A DNA stretch of 64,000 bases from Manihot esculenta (lineage: Eukaryota; Streptophyta; Magnoliopsida; Malpighiales; Euphorbiaceae): contig NC_035170.2 in assembly GCF_001659605.2 (NCBI RefSeq), forward strand, positions 13,000,502 to 13,064,501. Reading direction: 5' to 3'. A model generated the notes under the pieces. The model ran no database searches, had not been told where the DNA came from, and saw only the letters and a program-made list of their open reading frames with translations. The position numbers were made by a program, and so were the translations under genes. The first letter of the stretch is position 1; each line of letters begins with the position of its first letter. This document shows positions 11,354 through 23,214 of this stretch, one piece after another.

Positions 11354-12303
11354 AAAACGTTCATGTAGATACCATTGAGAGTGTTCGTTTCAGAAGCAGC
11401 ACCATCAATCCGAAACAGTTTCTTTTCGTTAAAAAAAATATAAAGTTACAGTCCTGCTAGAATTTTTGAAATCTAAAAGATTAGTTTCTTTATCCTTGCT
11501 TTTGAATTAAACGAAGTACTCAGATCCTGAAAGGGAAACATAGATCTTTTATTTTTCCACTGCGTAATTTTGGGTTGCAGTGATCTCTGGGCTTCTTTAC
11601 AATTCATACAAACTATTTTATATCAAAGATATAATTATGAGAAGTATGTCAAACAAATAGCAAATGTCTTCTTACATAGTATTGGTTTTATTATCTAGTG
11701 AGATAATAAAATACAAGACAATTATAAGTTTTTCTTTTATGTACGGATAAAAAATTAAGAGCTGTAAAATTTATAATACAAGATGTCATCTCAAAAAGAT
11801 TGAGAATAATAGTGGGAGATCTTTGTATTAAAATACATTGACCTTATATGAATAAGTGACATTATCTGTCTTAACAGTTTGATGAAGTTTTGTTTTAAAC
11901 GAGTAGCTTAGATAACTCAAATTTAAGCATTAAATATGCTCAAATTATCATTTGTACGGTATATTAAATAGAGACATATACTCCATTATAAATAGAAAGA
12001 GATATCGTAGCATGTGAAATACTACATGTGCTTGTGATCAACGATAGGAATACAAGCCCTTATCTCTACTTGTTAATATGTGAGATTCTAAAGATTATAA
12101 GTAATCTTACTAATATCCTTAGGACTCCGATCTGTTACTTGAAACTTAATTTAATATTTGCTATCTTAGGATATTATTATATGATTATGAGTGATGCAAT
12201 CTAACGAGATATTTCTAGAAAAGCAAATTGAATTAAGGTTGATAGTATCGAGATATGAGGAAGATTATTTGGAAGTATCACATTAGTTTTGTGTTTATTG
12301 ACT
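11354..12303. other. AT-rich spacer without an identified gene
   Basis: This is target DNA between two Tekay-like elements. It continues, after removal of element 12309-19092, into 19098 onward. It holds no long open frame and no repeat I could place in a family. Both sides are low-complexity AT-rich plant DNA. Confidence 0.5.
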
Positions 12304-12308
12304 GGTTA

Positions 12309-14426
12309 TGTAACGACCCGGAGACCGGACCGCTACCGGTGCTAGGATCCAGATCGGCTTAAGGCCGCCGGGACCCGTAACAAGCCTGACATACATTCTG
12401 TACAAATGATATAATCCCATACATAATCAACAATAACATAAAAACTTTAAACTTTTCCTTTCATTTATCAAGTTTAATCCTGCGCATGCACACTATCTGA
12501 AAACCCTTTACTAGAGCCCACATCAATGCTCTAGTTGGGTCAACATTACATATATTAAGCTTGGTTCTCCACATATATCATTATGAAACATAATAATATA
12601 CAGATCATGTACAAAAGGAATCAACCAACTCTAGAGCCAAGCACAATTCTATCATCAATACACATTACAAGACTTTACATAATTTACAACACATGTCCAC
12701 TACTGCTATTACATAGACTTTACTCTAGCTGCTACCCCGTGCTATCTCTGACTGGCCCTGCAAACCTGGGAATTAGGGAGAGGGATGAGCTACTAAAGCC
12801 CAGTGAGCATAACAATAAAAACAATTTATAAACATATGCCATCATGGAATGCATCACATCACAAGCAAATCACATCACGGATGGACTGACCCAAAAATCC
12901 CTCTACTCTGTGCCTGGCCCTCGGTGGAGCTCTTCAAGACTTCTATTACATGCAATAAACTCTATGCACGGCTCTCAAAGAGCTCCTCAGGACTTCATTA
13001 CTAGAGGGCTAAAGGATTGTCCTGTTGTCCATCCACACCAACAAGTAATAATGCAATGCAATGCGTCATATTCATGATTACTAATGCAATACAACCTAAC
13101 ATATACATGGCATTCATGATGCATGTTTCACGCAAAAACCTTTCATTGCTTTAAAATAAAAGAGTTGTGTTCTACTCACCTCTGGCTGACTCAGAACTAA
13201 CTCTGAGGGCCTCCTTGGTTCCTCGAGTCCGATCCTACAAAGGTGGACTCAAATGAGGTACCAAACAACTCTAACATAACTCGAAACAACTCCCCAAAAA
13301 CCCCCCCTAAAACATCTCAAGCATGCATGGAAAAATAGGCAAAGGAAGGCTGGACAGGGGACTTTCGGTGGCAGGTTCGGCGGCCGAAGGTCCCTCCAGA
13401 GCCGAAAGTCAAGCACTTTCGAAGGCGGGTTCGGCAGCCGAAAGTCCTTCCAGAGACGAAAGTCACAACCTTCGGCAGCATGTTCGGCAGCCGAAACTCC
13501 ACTCCAGAGCCGAAAGTCCAAACTTTCGGGGGCGGGTTTAGGCGGCCAAAACAACCTCCTCAAGGGGTTCAGTGGCCGAACCTGAGTTCTCCAAAGAAGC
13601 AGAACCCGATTCAACCTCAAGTCTCCAGCCTCTAAAACCTCTCCAAAACATGCACAACTCACAAACAAGCTCTCAAACACATGCATAGACTCTTCTTCAT
13701 AGATATAGGGGCTTAGAACTAGCTCAAACCCCCCAAAAACAATACATATACACACATATGGCTTATGATCAACATAAGCCAAAACCATGCAAACCATGCA
13801 AAACTCACTTAAAACCCTTCAAAACATACTAAAAACAACAAGAAAGGTGAGGATCCATGCTTACCTCTTGAAGATCGAGAGGATTGATGGTCAAAACTCG
13901 GAGATACAAGAAAAACCGATCTAAAGTCTCCAAGTCTCACAACCTTGCTCCTTTGCTAAAAAACTTCAAAACCAACATGAAAACTATTTAAAACTTGCTC
14001 AACTTGCAAGAAAACCAAGAAATCAACCAAGGAAGATCAAGAACTCACCTATACCCGAAAAGAGAGAGAAAACTCACCTCAAATCCAAATAAGGGGCCCT
14101 TTTATAGGTGGCCGGTCAACCCTCTTCGGCAGCCAAAGCTGCCTTCACAGCTTCACCACATTCGGAAGCCGAACGTGCCCCCTAAACAACCCCATGTTCG
14201 GCGGCCGAACTTGAGGTTCGGCGGCCGAACCTGGATTCTTCCCTCCTTGGTCTTTTCTTTTCAACACTTCAAGTTTTCTTAATCAAAACACGAAAAACAT
14301 GTAAAAACCTTTTGAAAACTTTTCTTTTACCCTTCTAGGAACTCTGACATCCTCGAATTCCAGATTCCAATGGAGATTCTATCGGAAAGTCAGAATTCTG
14401 ATGCCGGCGTCTAGCCGGGTATTACA
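12309..14426 (-). repeat. 3' LTR of the minus-strand Tekay-like derivative
   Basis: 2118 bp, TGTAACGACCCGG to GGGTATTACA as read on plus. On its right the sequence atctccccccccttaagaa is the reverse complement of the purine tract that primes plus-strand synthesis. It contains TTCGGCGGCCGAA-type clusters at about 13372-13580 and 14125-14235, and a minus-strand TATA box near 14101. Confidence 0.9.
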
Positions 14427-14432
14427 ATCTCC

Positions 14433-14917
14433 CCCCCTTAAGAACATTCGTCCCCGAATGTTCCACAAACAAACATAGCAAAGCAAGAACATAAATACAT
14501 AAAAGCTAACCTTAACAGAGACATAGGTACTGCTGGAGTATGAACTCCTGGGTCTCCCAGGTACACTTTTCACATTGTGGTGATTCCAAAGGACTTTCAC
14601 CTTCGGAATTCCTTGTTCCTCAGCTTTCTGACTTGTGTGTCTATGATCCGCACTGGCTACTCAACATACGTGAGATCTCCACCCCTGGTTCTCTAAGAAC
14701 CTCACTCGGATCTGACACAAACTTCCATAACATGGACACATGGAAATCCAAATGGACTTTTCTCCATTAAAGTAGGTAAATCTAACTTGTAGGATACATT
14801 CTCAATCCTTTGCAGGAGTTCAAAGGGTCCGATGTATCTTGAAGCTAGTTTACCTTTCTTCCCAAAACGAACCACCCCTTTCATAGGAGACACCTTAAGC
14901 AATACCCCAACCTTCAC
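14433..14917 (-). pseudogene. Integrase C-terminal domain and chromodomain remnant
   Basis: Minus-strand frames encode the KVSPMKG...GKLASRYIGPFELLQ block of the integrase C-terminal domain (14702-14917). A frame-shifted chromodomain piece with KVLWNHHN follows (start 14600). A clean LLKVSPMKG context is preceded upstream (higher coordinates) by frame breaks rather than an integrase core. The core was therefore lost in the deletion that joins this piece to RT near 14930-15000. Confidence 0.8.
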
Positions 14918-15027
14918 CTGAACTCCATAAGCTTCCGCTGCGCACTCTAATCCCTTCTCTTATTCCTTCTTCTCTACTACACTGCCTTCTTCTCTGACCC
15001 TCAACATGTAGTACCCGGATCTCAGAT

Positions 15028-15800
15028 CTATCTTGGAAAACAACCGGCTCCTGTTAGCTGGTCCAATAGATCACCAATCCTAGGTAGGGGATACCTGTTC
15101 TTGGTAGCGACCTTGTTCAACTGTCTCCAGTCGCAATAAAGTCTCAAGGATCCATCCTGCTTTTCCCACAACAACACTGGAACAATCCAGGGTGAGGTAC
15201 TACTAGGTCGGATAAAACCCTTGTCTACCAAGTCTCACAACTGCTCTAACAACTTCTCCAACTCTGCAGGTACCATCCTGTAGGGATGGATATAGATGGT
15301 TCTGGTTCCCATCATCACTTTAATTTCAACCTCTATCTCCCTAGCAGGTGGTACCTGGCAGCTTGTCTGGGAAAACATCTAAGAACTCTCTGACTATGGG
15401 CACTGAGGCGGGCTCCCTGACCTGACTACTATGCTCTCTAACAAGAGCTAGAACCCTCTGACAACCCCTCCTGAGCAACCTACGAGCCTGTAGGGTTGAC
15501 CTCAAACCTCTAGGCACCTCTACTCTGTCTCCTCAGAAGACAACTCTGATCCATCCATATCTCTAAACTCTCCTACCTTGTCTCTGCAGACTCAGGTAGT
15601 ACCACGAGTAGAAAGCCAATCCATCCCTAGGATGACGTCAAAACAGTCAATTCTAGAACCAAAAGGTCGGCTGGAAAGCATCTACCCTCAACATACTCTA
15701 AACTAAACCAGCAGACTGACTCCGCCACTGATGGATCACACTTGGGCCCACTAACCCAAAGATGACACTCTAAGCCTAGAAGCTATCAACCCAACCTCTC
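15028..15800 (-). pseudogene. Protease remnant and RT N-terminal fragment
   Basis: At 15231-15028 the minus strand encodes the start of reverse transcriptase ([35 protein letters not shown]), ending just after QLTGAG. Further right (15240-15800) is the protease-to-RT linker. It is similar to 3480-4150 of the plus-strand copy but has several frame breaks. The RT palm and catalytic aspartates are absent. The junction to the integrase C-terminus lies near 14930-15010. Confidence 0.75.
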
Positions 15801-16507
15801 TACGGCTCACAGAGCAACAAAAGAAAGAGAAAAACATCAGGGTTCGAAAGAGCATACACACACATCAGAACATTCAAAGTGAGCGTACCTGACACCACCG
15901 TATTCGATGTGTTAGCCTTCTGCTGAGTCAAGGTAAAGATCCGAGCTAAAGCTGACGGATCTTCTCCGCGGGAACCTAATGAAGAAGAGGCTGCTCCTCT
16001 CCCTCTGCCTCGACCACTGCCCTGCGACATGGCTGGAGCTACTGGTTGAGCCACACTACCTGAAGTTATCCGCTGGGACTGTGCCAACCAGGGCACAGTA
16101 GGACACTCACGTGCCATGTGCCCTTCCTGCCCGCATCTATAACATGCCGTAGTCCCATACAGACAGACTGCCTTATGCGGCTTACCGCACCACAAGCATC
16201 CAGACCTGTCTACGCCAGAGGTCGAACCACCATCTAATCCCATACCAGACCTCCAGCAATTCCAGAACTTATTCTTCTTCGATCTTCTGAGGCCTCTGCC
16301 TCCCTTTTTGGTTTTGCCCCACTTTTTACTTCTTGTGGGGGCTGCACTTAGAGATGAGAGATCAAGTCTCCCTGTACTCGGGGTTGTGGAACCTGAAGCC
16401 TGAGCGCCTCTTTGCAACTCCTCGAGACTCTCTACTGGCACACCTACTTCCAAACTTTCATCTCTTCTTTGAACATCCATCTCTACTTCCCTCACATCAG
16501 CTGACAT
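15800..16507 (-). CDS. Gag C-terminal part with CCHC zinc knuckle
   Basis: A 235-aa open frame encodes the nucleocapsid half of the chromovirus Gag, which packages element RNA in cytoplasmic particles. The zinc knuckle CYRCGQEGHMARECP (near residues 122-136) is a perfect CX2CX4HX4C. A second Cys-rich stretch precedes it (CLWCGKPHKAVC). Basic Lys/Arg-rich stretches lie at about 60-85, and a Gly/Arg tract before ARIFTLTQ leads to the protease junction. The frame then shifts into unrelated residues (the LFLLLLCEP end), so it is not joined to a working protease. An acceptor-like TTTTCAG near 16695 (minus strand) lies upstream, consistent with a spliced leader. Confidence 0.8.
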   Translation of the reverse strand: MSADVREVEMDVQRRDESLEVGVPVESLEELQRGAQASGSTTPSTGRLDLSSLSAAPTRSKKWGKTKKGGRGLRRSKKNKFWNCWRSGMGLDGGSTSGVDRSGCLWCGKPHKAVCLYGTTACYRCGQEGHMARECPTVPWLAQSQRITSGSVAQPVAPAMSQGSGRGRGRGAASSSLGSRGEDPSALARIFTLTQQKANTSNTVVSGTLTLNVLMCVYALSNPDVFLFLLLLCEP

Positions 16508-16929
16508 CCTTCTAGGATCTATTCCTTATCCGATCTCATCAAAAGACCTCCTAGGGTCCCTTGATGTTTCCCATCTGCCGACTCTACACGACTGCGCTCT
16601 TGGCAGAGCAGGGGGAAAGGTGTCCATACCTTTCCTCTCAGACGGAACTCCAGTCGATTCCACAGATCGACGAGTACCTCGCCTTTTAACTTCTGAAAAC
16701 ACAACACATACACAAACATTATCATCTTATGGTCCATGTGGAAACACATGAACCCTAAACACATACAGCATATCATTAATGCACATGCATAAAATCATGG
16801 CATTTCACATCATCATACAAGATAGGACTCTACATCCTATCCTAGTGGACATGATTTTTCCCTATTGTGCTTGCCCTTCTATGACATCTATGAGCCCAAC
16901 ACTCTTTAGGTCCGACCATATGAACCTAG

Positions 16930-16942
16930 GGCTCTGATACCA
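16930..16942 (-). other. Primer-binding site (tRNA-iMet type)
   Basis: On the minus strand the sequence reads TGGTATCAGAGCC three bases inside the 5' LTR. This is the standard complement to the 3' end of plant initiator tRNA-Met used by chromoviruses. It fixes the element's orientation. Confidence 0.9.
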
Positions 16943-16945
16943 CTC

Positions 16946-19092
16946 TGTAACGACCTGGAGACCGGACCGCTACCGGCGCTAGGATCCAGATCGGCTTAAG
17001 GCCACCGGGACCCGTAGCAAGCCTGACATACATCCTGTACAAATGGTATAATCCCATACATGATTAACAATAACATAAAAACTTTAAACTTTTCCTTTCA
17101 TTTACCAAGCTTAATCCTGCGCATGCACACTATCTGAAAACCCTTTACTAGAGCCCACATCAATGCTCTAGTTGGATCAACATTACATATATTAAGCTTG
17201 GTTCTCCACATATATCATTATGAAACATAATAATATACAGATAATGTACAAAAGGAATCAACCAACTCTAGGGCCAAGCACAATTCTATCATCAATACAC
17301 ATTACAAGACTTTACATAATTTACAATACATGTCCACTACTGCTATTACATAGACTTTACTCTAGCTGCTACCCCGTGCTATCTCTGACTGGCCCTGTAA
17401 ACCTGGGAATTAGGGAGAGAGATGAGCTACTAAAGCCCAGTGAGCGGAACAATAAAAATAATTTATAAATATATGCCATCATGGAATGCATCACATCACA
17501 AGCAAATCACATCACGGATGGACTGACCCAAAAATCTCTCTACTCTGTGCCCGGCCCTCGGTGGAGCTCCTCAGGACTTCTGTTACATGCAATAAACTCT
17601 ATGCCCGGCTCTCAAAGAGTTCCTCAGGACTTCATTACTAGAGGGCTAAAGGATCGTCCTGTTGTCCATCCACACCAACAAGTAATAATGCAATGCAATG
17701 GGTCATATTCGTGAATACTAATGCAATACAACCTAACATATACATGGCATTGATGATGCATGTTTCATGCTAAAACCTTTCATTGCTTTAAAATAAAAGA
17801 GTTATGTTCTACTCACCTCTGGTTGACTATAAACTAACTCTGAGGGCCTCCTTGGTTCCTCGGATCCGATCCTACAAAGGTGGACTCAAATGAGGTACCA
17901 AACAACTCTAACATAACTCGAAACAACTCCCCAAAAACCCCCCTAAAACATCTCAAGCATGCATGGAAAAACAGGCAAAGGAAGGCTGGACAGGGGACTT
18001 TCGGCGGCAGGTTCGGCGGCCGAAGGTCCCTCCAGAGCCGAAAGTCAAGCACTTTCGAAGGCGGGTTCGGCAACCAAAAGTCCTTTCAGAGACGAAAGTC
18101 ACAACCTTCGGCGACATGTTAGGCGGCCGAAACTCCACTCTAGAGCCGAAAGTCCAAACTTTCGGGGGCGGGTTTAGACGGCCAAAACAACCTCCTCAGG
18201 GGTTCGGCGGCCGAACCTTGCTTCAGCGGCCGAACCTGAGTTCTCCAAAGAGGCAGAACCCGATTCAACCTCAAGTCTCCAGCCTCCAAAACCTCTTCAA
18301 AGTATGCACAACTCACAAACAAGCTCTCAAACACACGCATAGACTCTACTTCATACATATAGGGGCTTAGAACTAGCTCAAACCCCCCAAAAACAACACA
18401 TATACACACATATGGCTTATGATCAACATAAGCCAAAACCATGCAAACCGTGCAAAACCCATGCAAAACTCACTTAAAACCCTTCAAAACATACTAAAAA
18501 CAACAAGAAAGGTGAAGATCCATGCTTACCTCTTGAAGATCGAGAGGATTGATGGTCAAAACTCGGAGATACAAGAAAAACCGTTTCGAAGTCTCCAAGC
18601 CTCACAACCTTGCTCCTTTGCTCAAAAACTTCAAAACCAACATGAAAACTATTTAAAACTTGCTCAACTTGCAAGAAAACCAAGAAATCAACCAAGGAAG
18701 ATCAAGAACTCACCTATACCCGAAAAGGGAGAGAAAACTCACCTCAAATCCGGATAAGGGGCCCTTTTATAGGTGGCCGGTCAACCTTCTTCGGCGGCCA
18801 AAGCTGTCTTCACAGCTTCACCACGTTCGGAAGCCGAACGTGCCCCCCTAAACAACCCCATGTTCGGCGGCCGAACTTGAGGTTCGGCGGCCGAACCTGG
18901 ATTCTTCCCTCCTTGGTCTTTTCTTTTCAACACTTCAAGTTTTCTTAATCAAAACACAAAAAACATGTAAAAACCTTTTGAAAACCTTTCTTTTACCCTT
19001 CTAGGAACTCCGACATCCTCGAATTTCAGATTCCAACGGAGATTCTACCGGAAAGTCAGAATTCCGATACCGGCGTCTAGCCGGGTATTACA
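16946..19092 (-). repeat. 5' LTR of the minus-strand Tekay-like derivative
   Basis: 2147 bp with the same termini as 12309-14426. The LTR reading frames seen in both copies differ by only a few residues. TTCGGCGGCCGAA clusters lie at about 18000-18232 and 18790-18896, and the TATA box is near 18767 on the minus strand. The donor-like GGTGAGTTC and GAGGTAAGC are conserved downstream of it. Confidence 0.9.
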
Positions 19093-19097
19093 GGTTA

Positions 19098-21138
19098 ATT
19101 ATATTTTACTGTGGATAAAACATAATTATGAACATAATAGAAAATAATTGAGATCATATGGATAATTCAATGTGATAAATGATCTAGGGTATGACATACT
19201 GCAATTACTCAGAATTTCGTCATTCGAGCGGTTATATTACCCTAACAGACATATAAAATATGAGCTCTAGAAGTATGCATAGGTCACATAGTCTGTTATT
19301 AAATATGAAAATTGTAGTGTATATATCATCATGCCCTATCATGTGTGAATGGGAGATGAAAGAAATTATATACCCAAGATAAAACTGAAAAAATAAAATC
19401 CGAAATAAAGTTTTGTATCTTATTTATAATAGCTCGGTTTTAATTTATTTTATATAAATTAAAGAAAAAGAAAAAAAATTAAATTTCAAATATTTTGCAG
19501 TTACATGGCAGAAGGCCATGTAACTGGTCCTGTGTGGGTGGTGGGTATTGGTCGTGAATGAGAAATGGAAGATAATCTCTCTATGCCCTCTGAAGAAAAA
19601 TCTCTCTACCGTCTTTCTCAAAAATTACCGATTATCAAAATAGGTTTTTTTTTTTAAATGTTTTTTTCACTCGAGATTTATTTTTCTGTTGGGCTATTTT
19701 CTTATGAATGTCGGGCTATCTCCTATATGTATCGGATGATCTCCTGTATTCATGCAGAATCAAAGGATATCAGTCATGGAATTAAAGGACATCGGTCATA
19801 GAATATGAGAATATCCAGATAATTGAATTTTATATTCTCATAATTGGATTCTCGTGGAATACATTGCAATTCTAAATAACTCTTAAACCGTGAATTATAT
19901 ACATGATTTGTAGAAAATGTGATTATGCATGAAATATATGATATAGGGTGAATATTTAGTGTGTAATTTAATTATTTTAATTTTGAAAAATTTATAAATT
20001 TTTTAATAATTATATATTAAAATTTTTTATATATAATATTATATATTATAATTTTAATATTTTACTATAAAATTAAATTATAAAATATATATTATGATCT
20101 TTATAATATAATTTTATATTATATTTGAAAATGATACAATAAATATAAAAATATAAAAAACATGTTAAATAATTTTAGTTTCTTAAATATATATATAAAC
20201 ACACTACCACATAATATTCACAATAAATAGTAGGATGTCTAAGTTCTAATTTCACTTCATATTTATTTAGGAATCGAAATTGAACTAACATTCTAGTAAA
20301 GTTTTGATCTGATTCTTTATTATTTTGGTTCTTGTACAATTCTCAGTTTTTAAAATATATACATTTTTTTTTTCGTGAAAGTAAAAATAATGGTATGAAT
20401 GAACGTTTTAATATATATTTTAGTTACCTTTTAGGTACCTTTTAGTTATACCTGAAGTATATATGTAATAAATTATTGATATATTAAAATATAGTGATAC
20501 ACTAATAATTATAATTAAAAAAAAAACCTTATAATTCAGTATGATAAAATGATCTAATGAATATACAATTAAATAAAATTATTAAGAAGAGGTAAGTATA
20601 TCAAAGTATTAATATAGTTTGTAAACCGTAAATAATTAGAATAAATAATATAATAATTGTAATATATGTATATAAAAATATTAAGACATAAATATATAAT
20701 TATTTCTACAGTTTTTAACAATAAAATACATTATTTTTTAAAATGTCTTTAATTCTCCATAAAAATAATATTTAACATTTTAAAATTATAAAATAATATT
20801 TTATTACTAAAATTAATATTTTAATATATTAAAACTTATTTATTATTTAATAAAAAATTATAGATATATTTAATTAAAAAAAATTAAAATTGCCTTATTT
20901 GACCATTCGACTGCTGTCATGCATGTATTTATTTATTGAGATGACAAATTTTTATTCTATTTTTCTCTTTTTTTTTAGAAAAATTACAATAAATGCATAT
21001 TCATCATCATGAAAAGGTGTGAATTCGATGCCTTCCCATAGCGTTATGACGCAATGGCTTTTCCTAAAATGGGTATTGAAATGGTACATGTTCCAAGCTG
21101 CTTAGTGGCACTGGCGATTGCTCCTACATGAAGTCTCA
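19098..21138. other. AT-rich intergenic DNA
   Basis: No supported gene. It contains homopolymer and (AT)n-rich stretches. A perfect 12-bp inverted repeat with a 5-base loop lies at 19498-19526 (CAGTTACATGGC / GCCATGTAACTG). Nothing else could be assigned. Confidence 0.5.
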
Positions 21139-21412
21139 ATCTCACATCGGGCAGAAGAAAATCTTTTCATTAATTTATAGAATCGATGTACACCCTGATT
21201 GTTATGGGGCGTTGTTCTAGTCCAGAAGGTCGGATTCCGCTGGCTAATTTCTGGCTTGCCCATTCCAAGCTGGGAGTTGAGCCACGTGATCCGAGCGAAG
21301 GCCTGGACCTCATGGGTTCCTAGAGCTTAGGGTACCGCGTGAGGCTGGCTTCACAGAGCCAGCGATCCCCTCTCCCTCCTGGCAGTGGAAGGATAACAGG
21401 TCGGTATTTTTT
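21139..21412 (+). ncRNA. Candidate Pol III-type small RNA gene (promoter, body, T-run)
   Basis: ATCTCACATCG at 21139-21149 matches 10 of 11 positions of the plant snRNA upstream sequence element RTCCCACATCG. A TATA-like TTTATAG follows at 21174-21180, with 24 bases between. Known plant biology: this close spacing marks Pol III genes such as U6, U3 and 7SL, while Pol II snRNA genes are about ten bases wider. A start near 21201 and the run of Ts at 21405-21412 would give an RNA of about 205 nt. The body is GC-rich and structured in an AT-rich setting (a ctggctt/agccag pair near 21351-21364). I could not match it to 7SL, U3, U6 or MRP RNA from memory. It could be a decayed copy or a chance match. 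Confidence 0.3.
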
Positions 21413-22490
21413 TAATCGATTTTAAGTTACTTTACTTTTTAATAATTTAAATTAATTATTAAACTTCTAATATACTTTTACTTTTAATCGATTTTAAGTT
21501 ACTTTACTTTTTAATAATTTAAATTAATTATTGAGCTTCTAATATGCTTTTATTTAATATATATTAAGAAGTAAAAATTTATTAATTTTTAAGTTACTTT
21601 ACTTTTTAATAATTTAAATTAATTTGCACTCTCAGACTTAGCCTGATGATAAGTGCATCAGGTTAAATCTAATAGATTTCAGGTTCGAATCCCCCATCTC
21701 CCATTTTAAAAAAAAATAATTTAAATTAATTTTTTAGTTTTTAATATATTTTTATTTAATATATAGTAAGACGTAATTTTTTATTTTGAAATAAAGATTG
21801 AGAAAAGAAGTAAAAATTTATTAATTTTAAAAATAATTTAATAATGATGAAATATAAATAAAGAGTATACAAGTACTCACATGTTTTGTCTGTGTATCGG
21901 AATAAATGTGAGAGGTTTCTGATTTTACTCTCTCAATTATCCATCTGCATTTCTAAAAAAAAATATATATACAAAAAAGACCCTAAAATATTTATTAGTT
22001 AAAATATATGAATTATATTTTTTTAATTTAAATGAAAAAAAAACTGTATTTAGAAAGAATAATTAATTTATCAATTTGGAATAAATTATACATAAAATAA
22101 ACAAACTGAATTCTTTTATTAAATTTAAAAAATTTAAAAACAACTTATTTGATTTAAAGTCATTAAAAAAAAATTGATTGTATTTCTCTAAATTTATTTT
22201 CTTTAAACATAGTATATGACCGATAAATTCTATTTGAAAAGTAAAGGGAGATTTTTTTTTTGTCTTGAAAAGTGTGAACTGAGTGCTGTGAGGGTTTTGA
22301 TCTAGTCATTAGGGAGGCAGCGCTGGTCTTAGTGTCTCTTCTCTGGTCAGCTGTGTATAGTTTTCTTTCTGTTTAGTTGCTTTGATTTTATCGTTGGTAT
22401 TAGATCTTACTGCATGCGGGTGTCTTTTTGAAGCTGTTTAGCAGAGAGGGGTTTCGTCCTCTCATTTTTCGACAGAGAGCCGATTTTTCT
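21409..22490 (+). repeat. AT-rich dispersed repeat, copy 1 (contains the SINE)
   Basis: The unit starts with ttaatcgattttaagttac, runs through an AT-rich body and ends in a GC-richer tail containing tagcagagaggggtttcg. Copy 2 lies at 23215-23870 and a shorter copy 3 at 24255-24475. In copy 1 the first 70 bp is itself duplicated in tandem (21412-21480 and 21483-21550). No coding capacity is visible. It may be untranslated sequence of a LINE or another element, but no diagnostic protein is present. Confidence 0.65.
21608..21731 (+). mobile_element. tRNA-derived SINE with 17-bp target-site duplication
   Basis: A body of about 83 bp (21625-21707) followed by poly(A) is flanked by perfect 17-bp repeats AATAATTTAAATTAATT at 21608-21624 and 21715-21731. 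The body has a Pol III B box GGTTCGAATCC (21672-21682) and an A-box-like TTAGCCTGATGATAAG about 35 bp upstream, as in tRNA-derived SINEs. An empty site is preserved nearby: the tandem copy at about 21427-21450 reads straight through aatttaaattaattattaaac. The element is unusually short, essentially a tRNA-like head plus A-tail. Confidence 0.75.
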
Positions 22491-23214
22491 ATTCTAAGAC
22501 CAATCCTGCTTCTTCTACCGAGGGTTACTGCTTTTTCAAGAAGGAATTTCTCCTATCTATTTTCATAGGGTCAAAGGCCTTTCCTAGAAAAAAAAACCCA
22601 ACATCTTTAGTTTTTTGGGTATTTGAGCTCAACTGAAATAATTTAAGTTGTTTCGACAGTTTCGGATTTTGCGGAAGTTAATGCGTGTCATTTCTAAAAA
22701 AACTACCTACCTATTGGTGATGAAAATCATTCCTTCCCCCTCCTTCCCTCCTTCCTCGCCCTAAGTTAAGGGATGGCAGCCTCTCCTGCTGCCGCTGTGA
22801 CTTTTATGAATGAAAAATCAACCCCTCACTCAATCCACTAGAGCCTCTGTACAATACGAAAAGTTCTCCGGCCATCAATATCAACCCGGCTTTCAACAGA
22901 CAAAAACGTGAACTAATCCAAATTACGAAGAAAAAGAATCTCTCAAAGCAGAATTGGATTACGACACGAGCTTCCAAGAGCTGTTGGCTCTTAAAGGAGC
23001 TTATCCTGAATATAAACAAAAGGACGACTGGTTCGCCTAGAACAGGAGTGGGTCGCCCAAAGGAGTAGACAAATTAAGTGAAAAGTATGTTGAAGATTAG
23101 ATGCCCTGATGCCATAACAATTATATGTCACAACACGGCTAGAAAGAAAAAATTACATTTGACAAAAAACAATGACATGATAGAATCACCACCCGTTACT
23201 TTATATATATTAAT
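22491..23214. other. Spacer between AT-repeat copies
   Basis: Non-repetitive sequence with a C/T-rich tract (ccctccttccctccttcc near 22738-22756) and a short minus-strand open frame (22804-23019) that resembles nothing I recognise. I see no supported gene. Confidence 0.4.

Larger units (their letters stand above)
12304..19097 (-). mobile_element. Deletion derivative of the Tekay-like chromovirus, minus strand, with perfect TSD
   Basis: The element spans 12309-19092 and is flanked by ggtta at 12304-12308 and 19093-19097. On the plus strand the order is 3' LTR (12309-14426), integrase C-terminus, a short RT piece, protease remnant, gag, primer site and 5' LTR (16946-19092). Most of RT, all RNase H and the integrase core are missing, so it cannot move unaided. 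The two LTRs are close in sequence. Differences include a short insertion in the right copy near 18200-18230, so the insertion is fairly recent but not brand new. Confidence 0.93.

Noticed and set aside
21630..21700. Possible tRNA gene (B box and A-box-like sequence)
   Set aside because: It does not form a full cloverleaf, lacks a matching acceptor stem, ends in poly(A) and is flanked by 17-bp direct repeats; a SINE explains it better.
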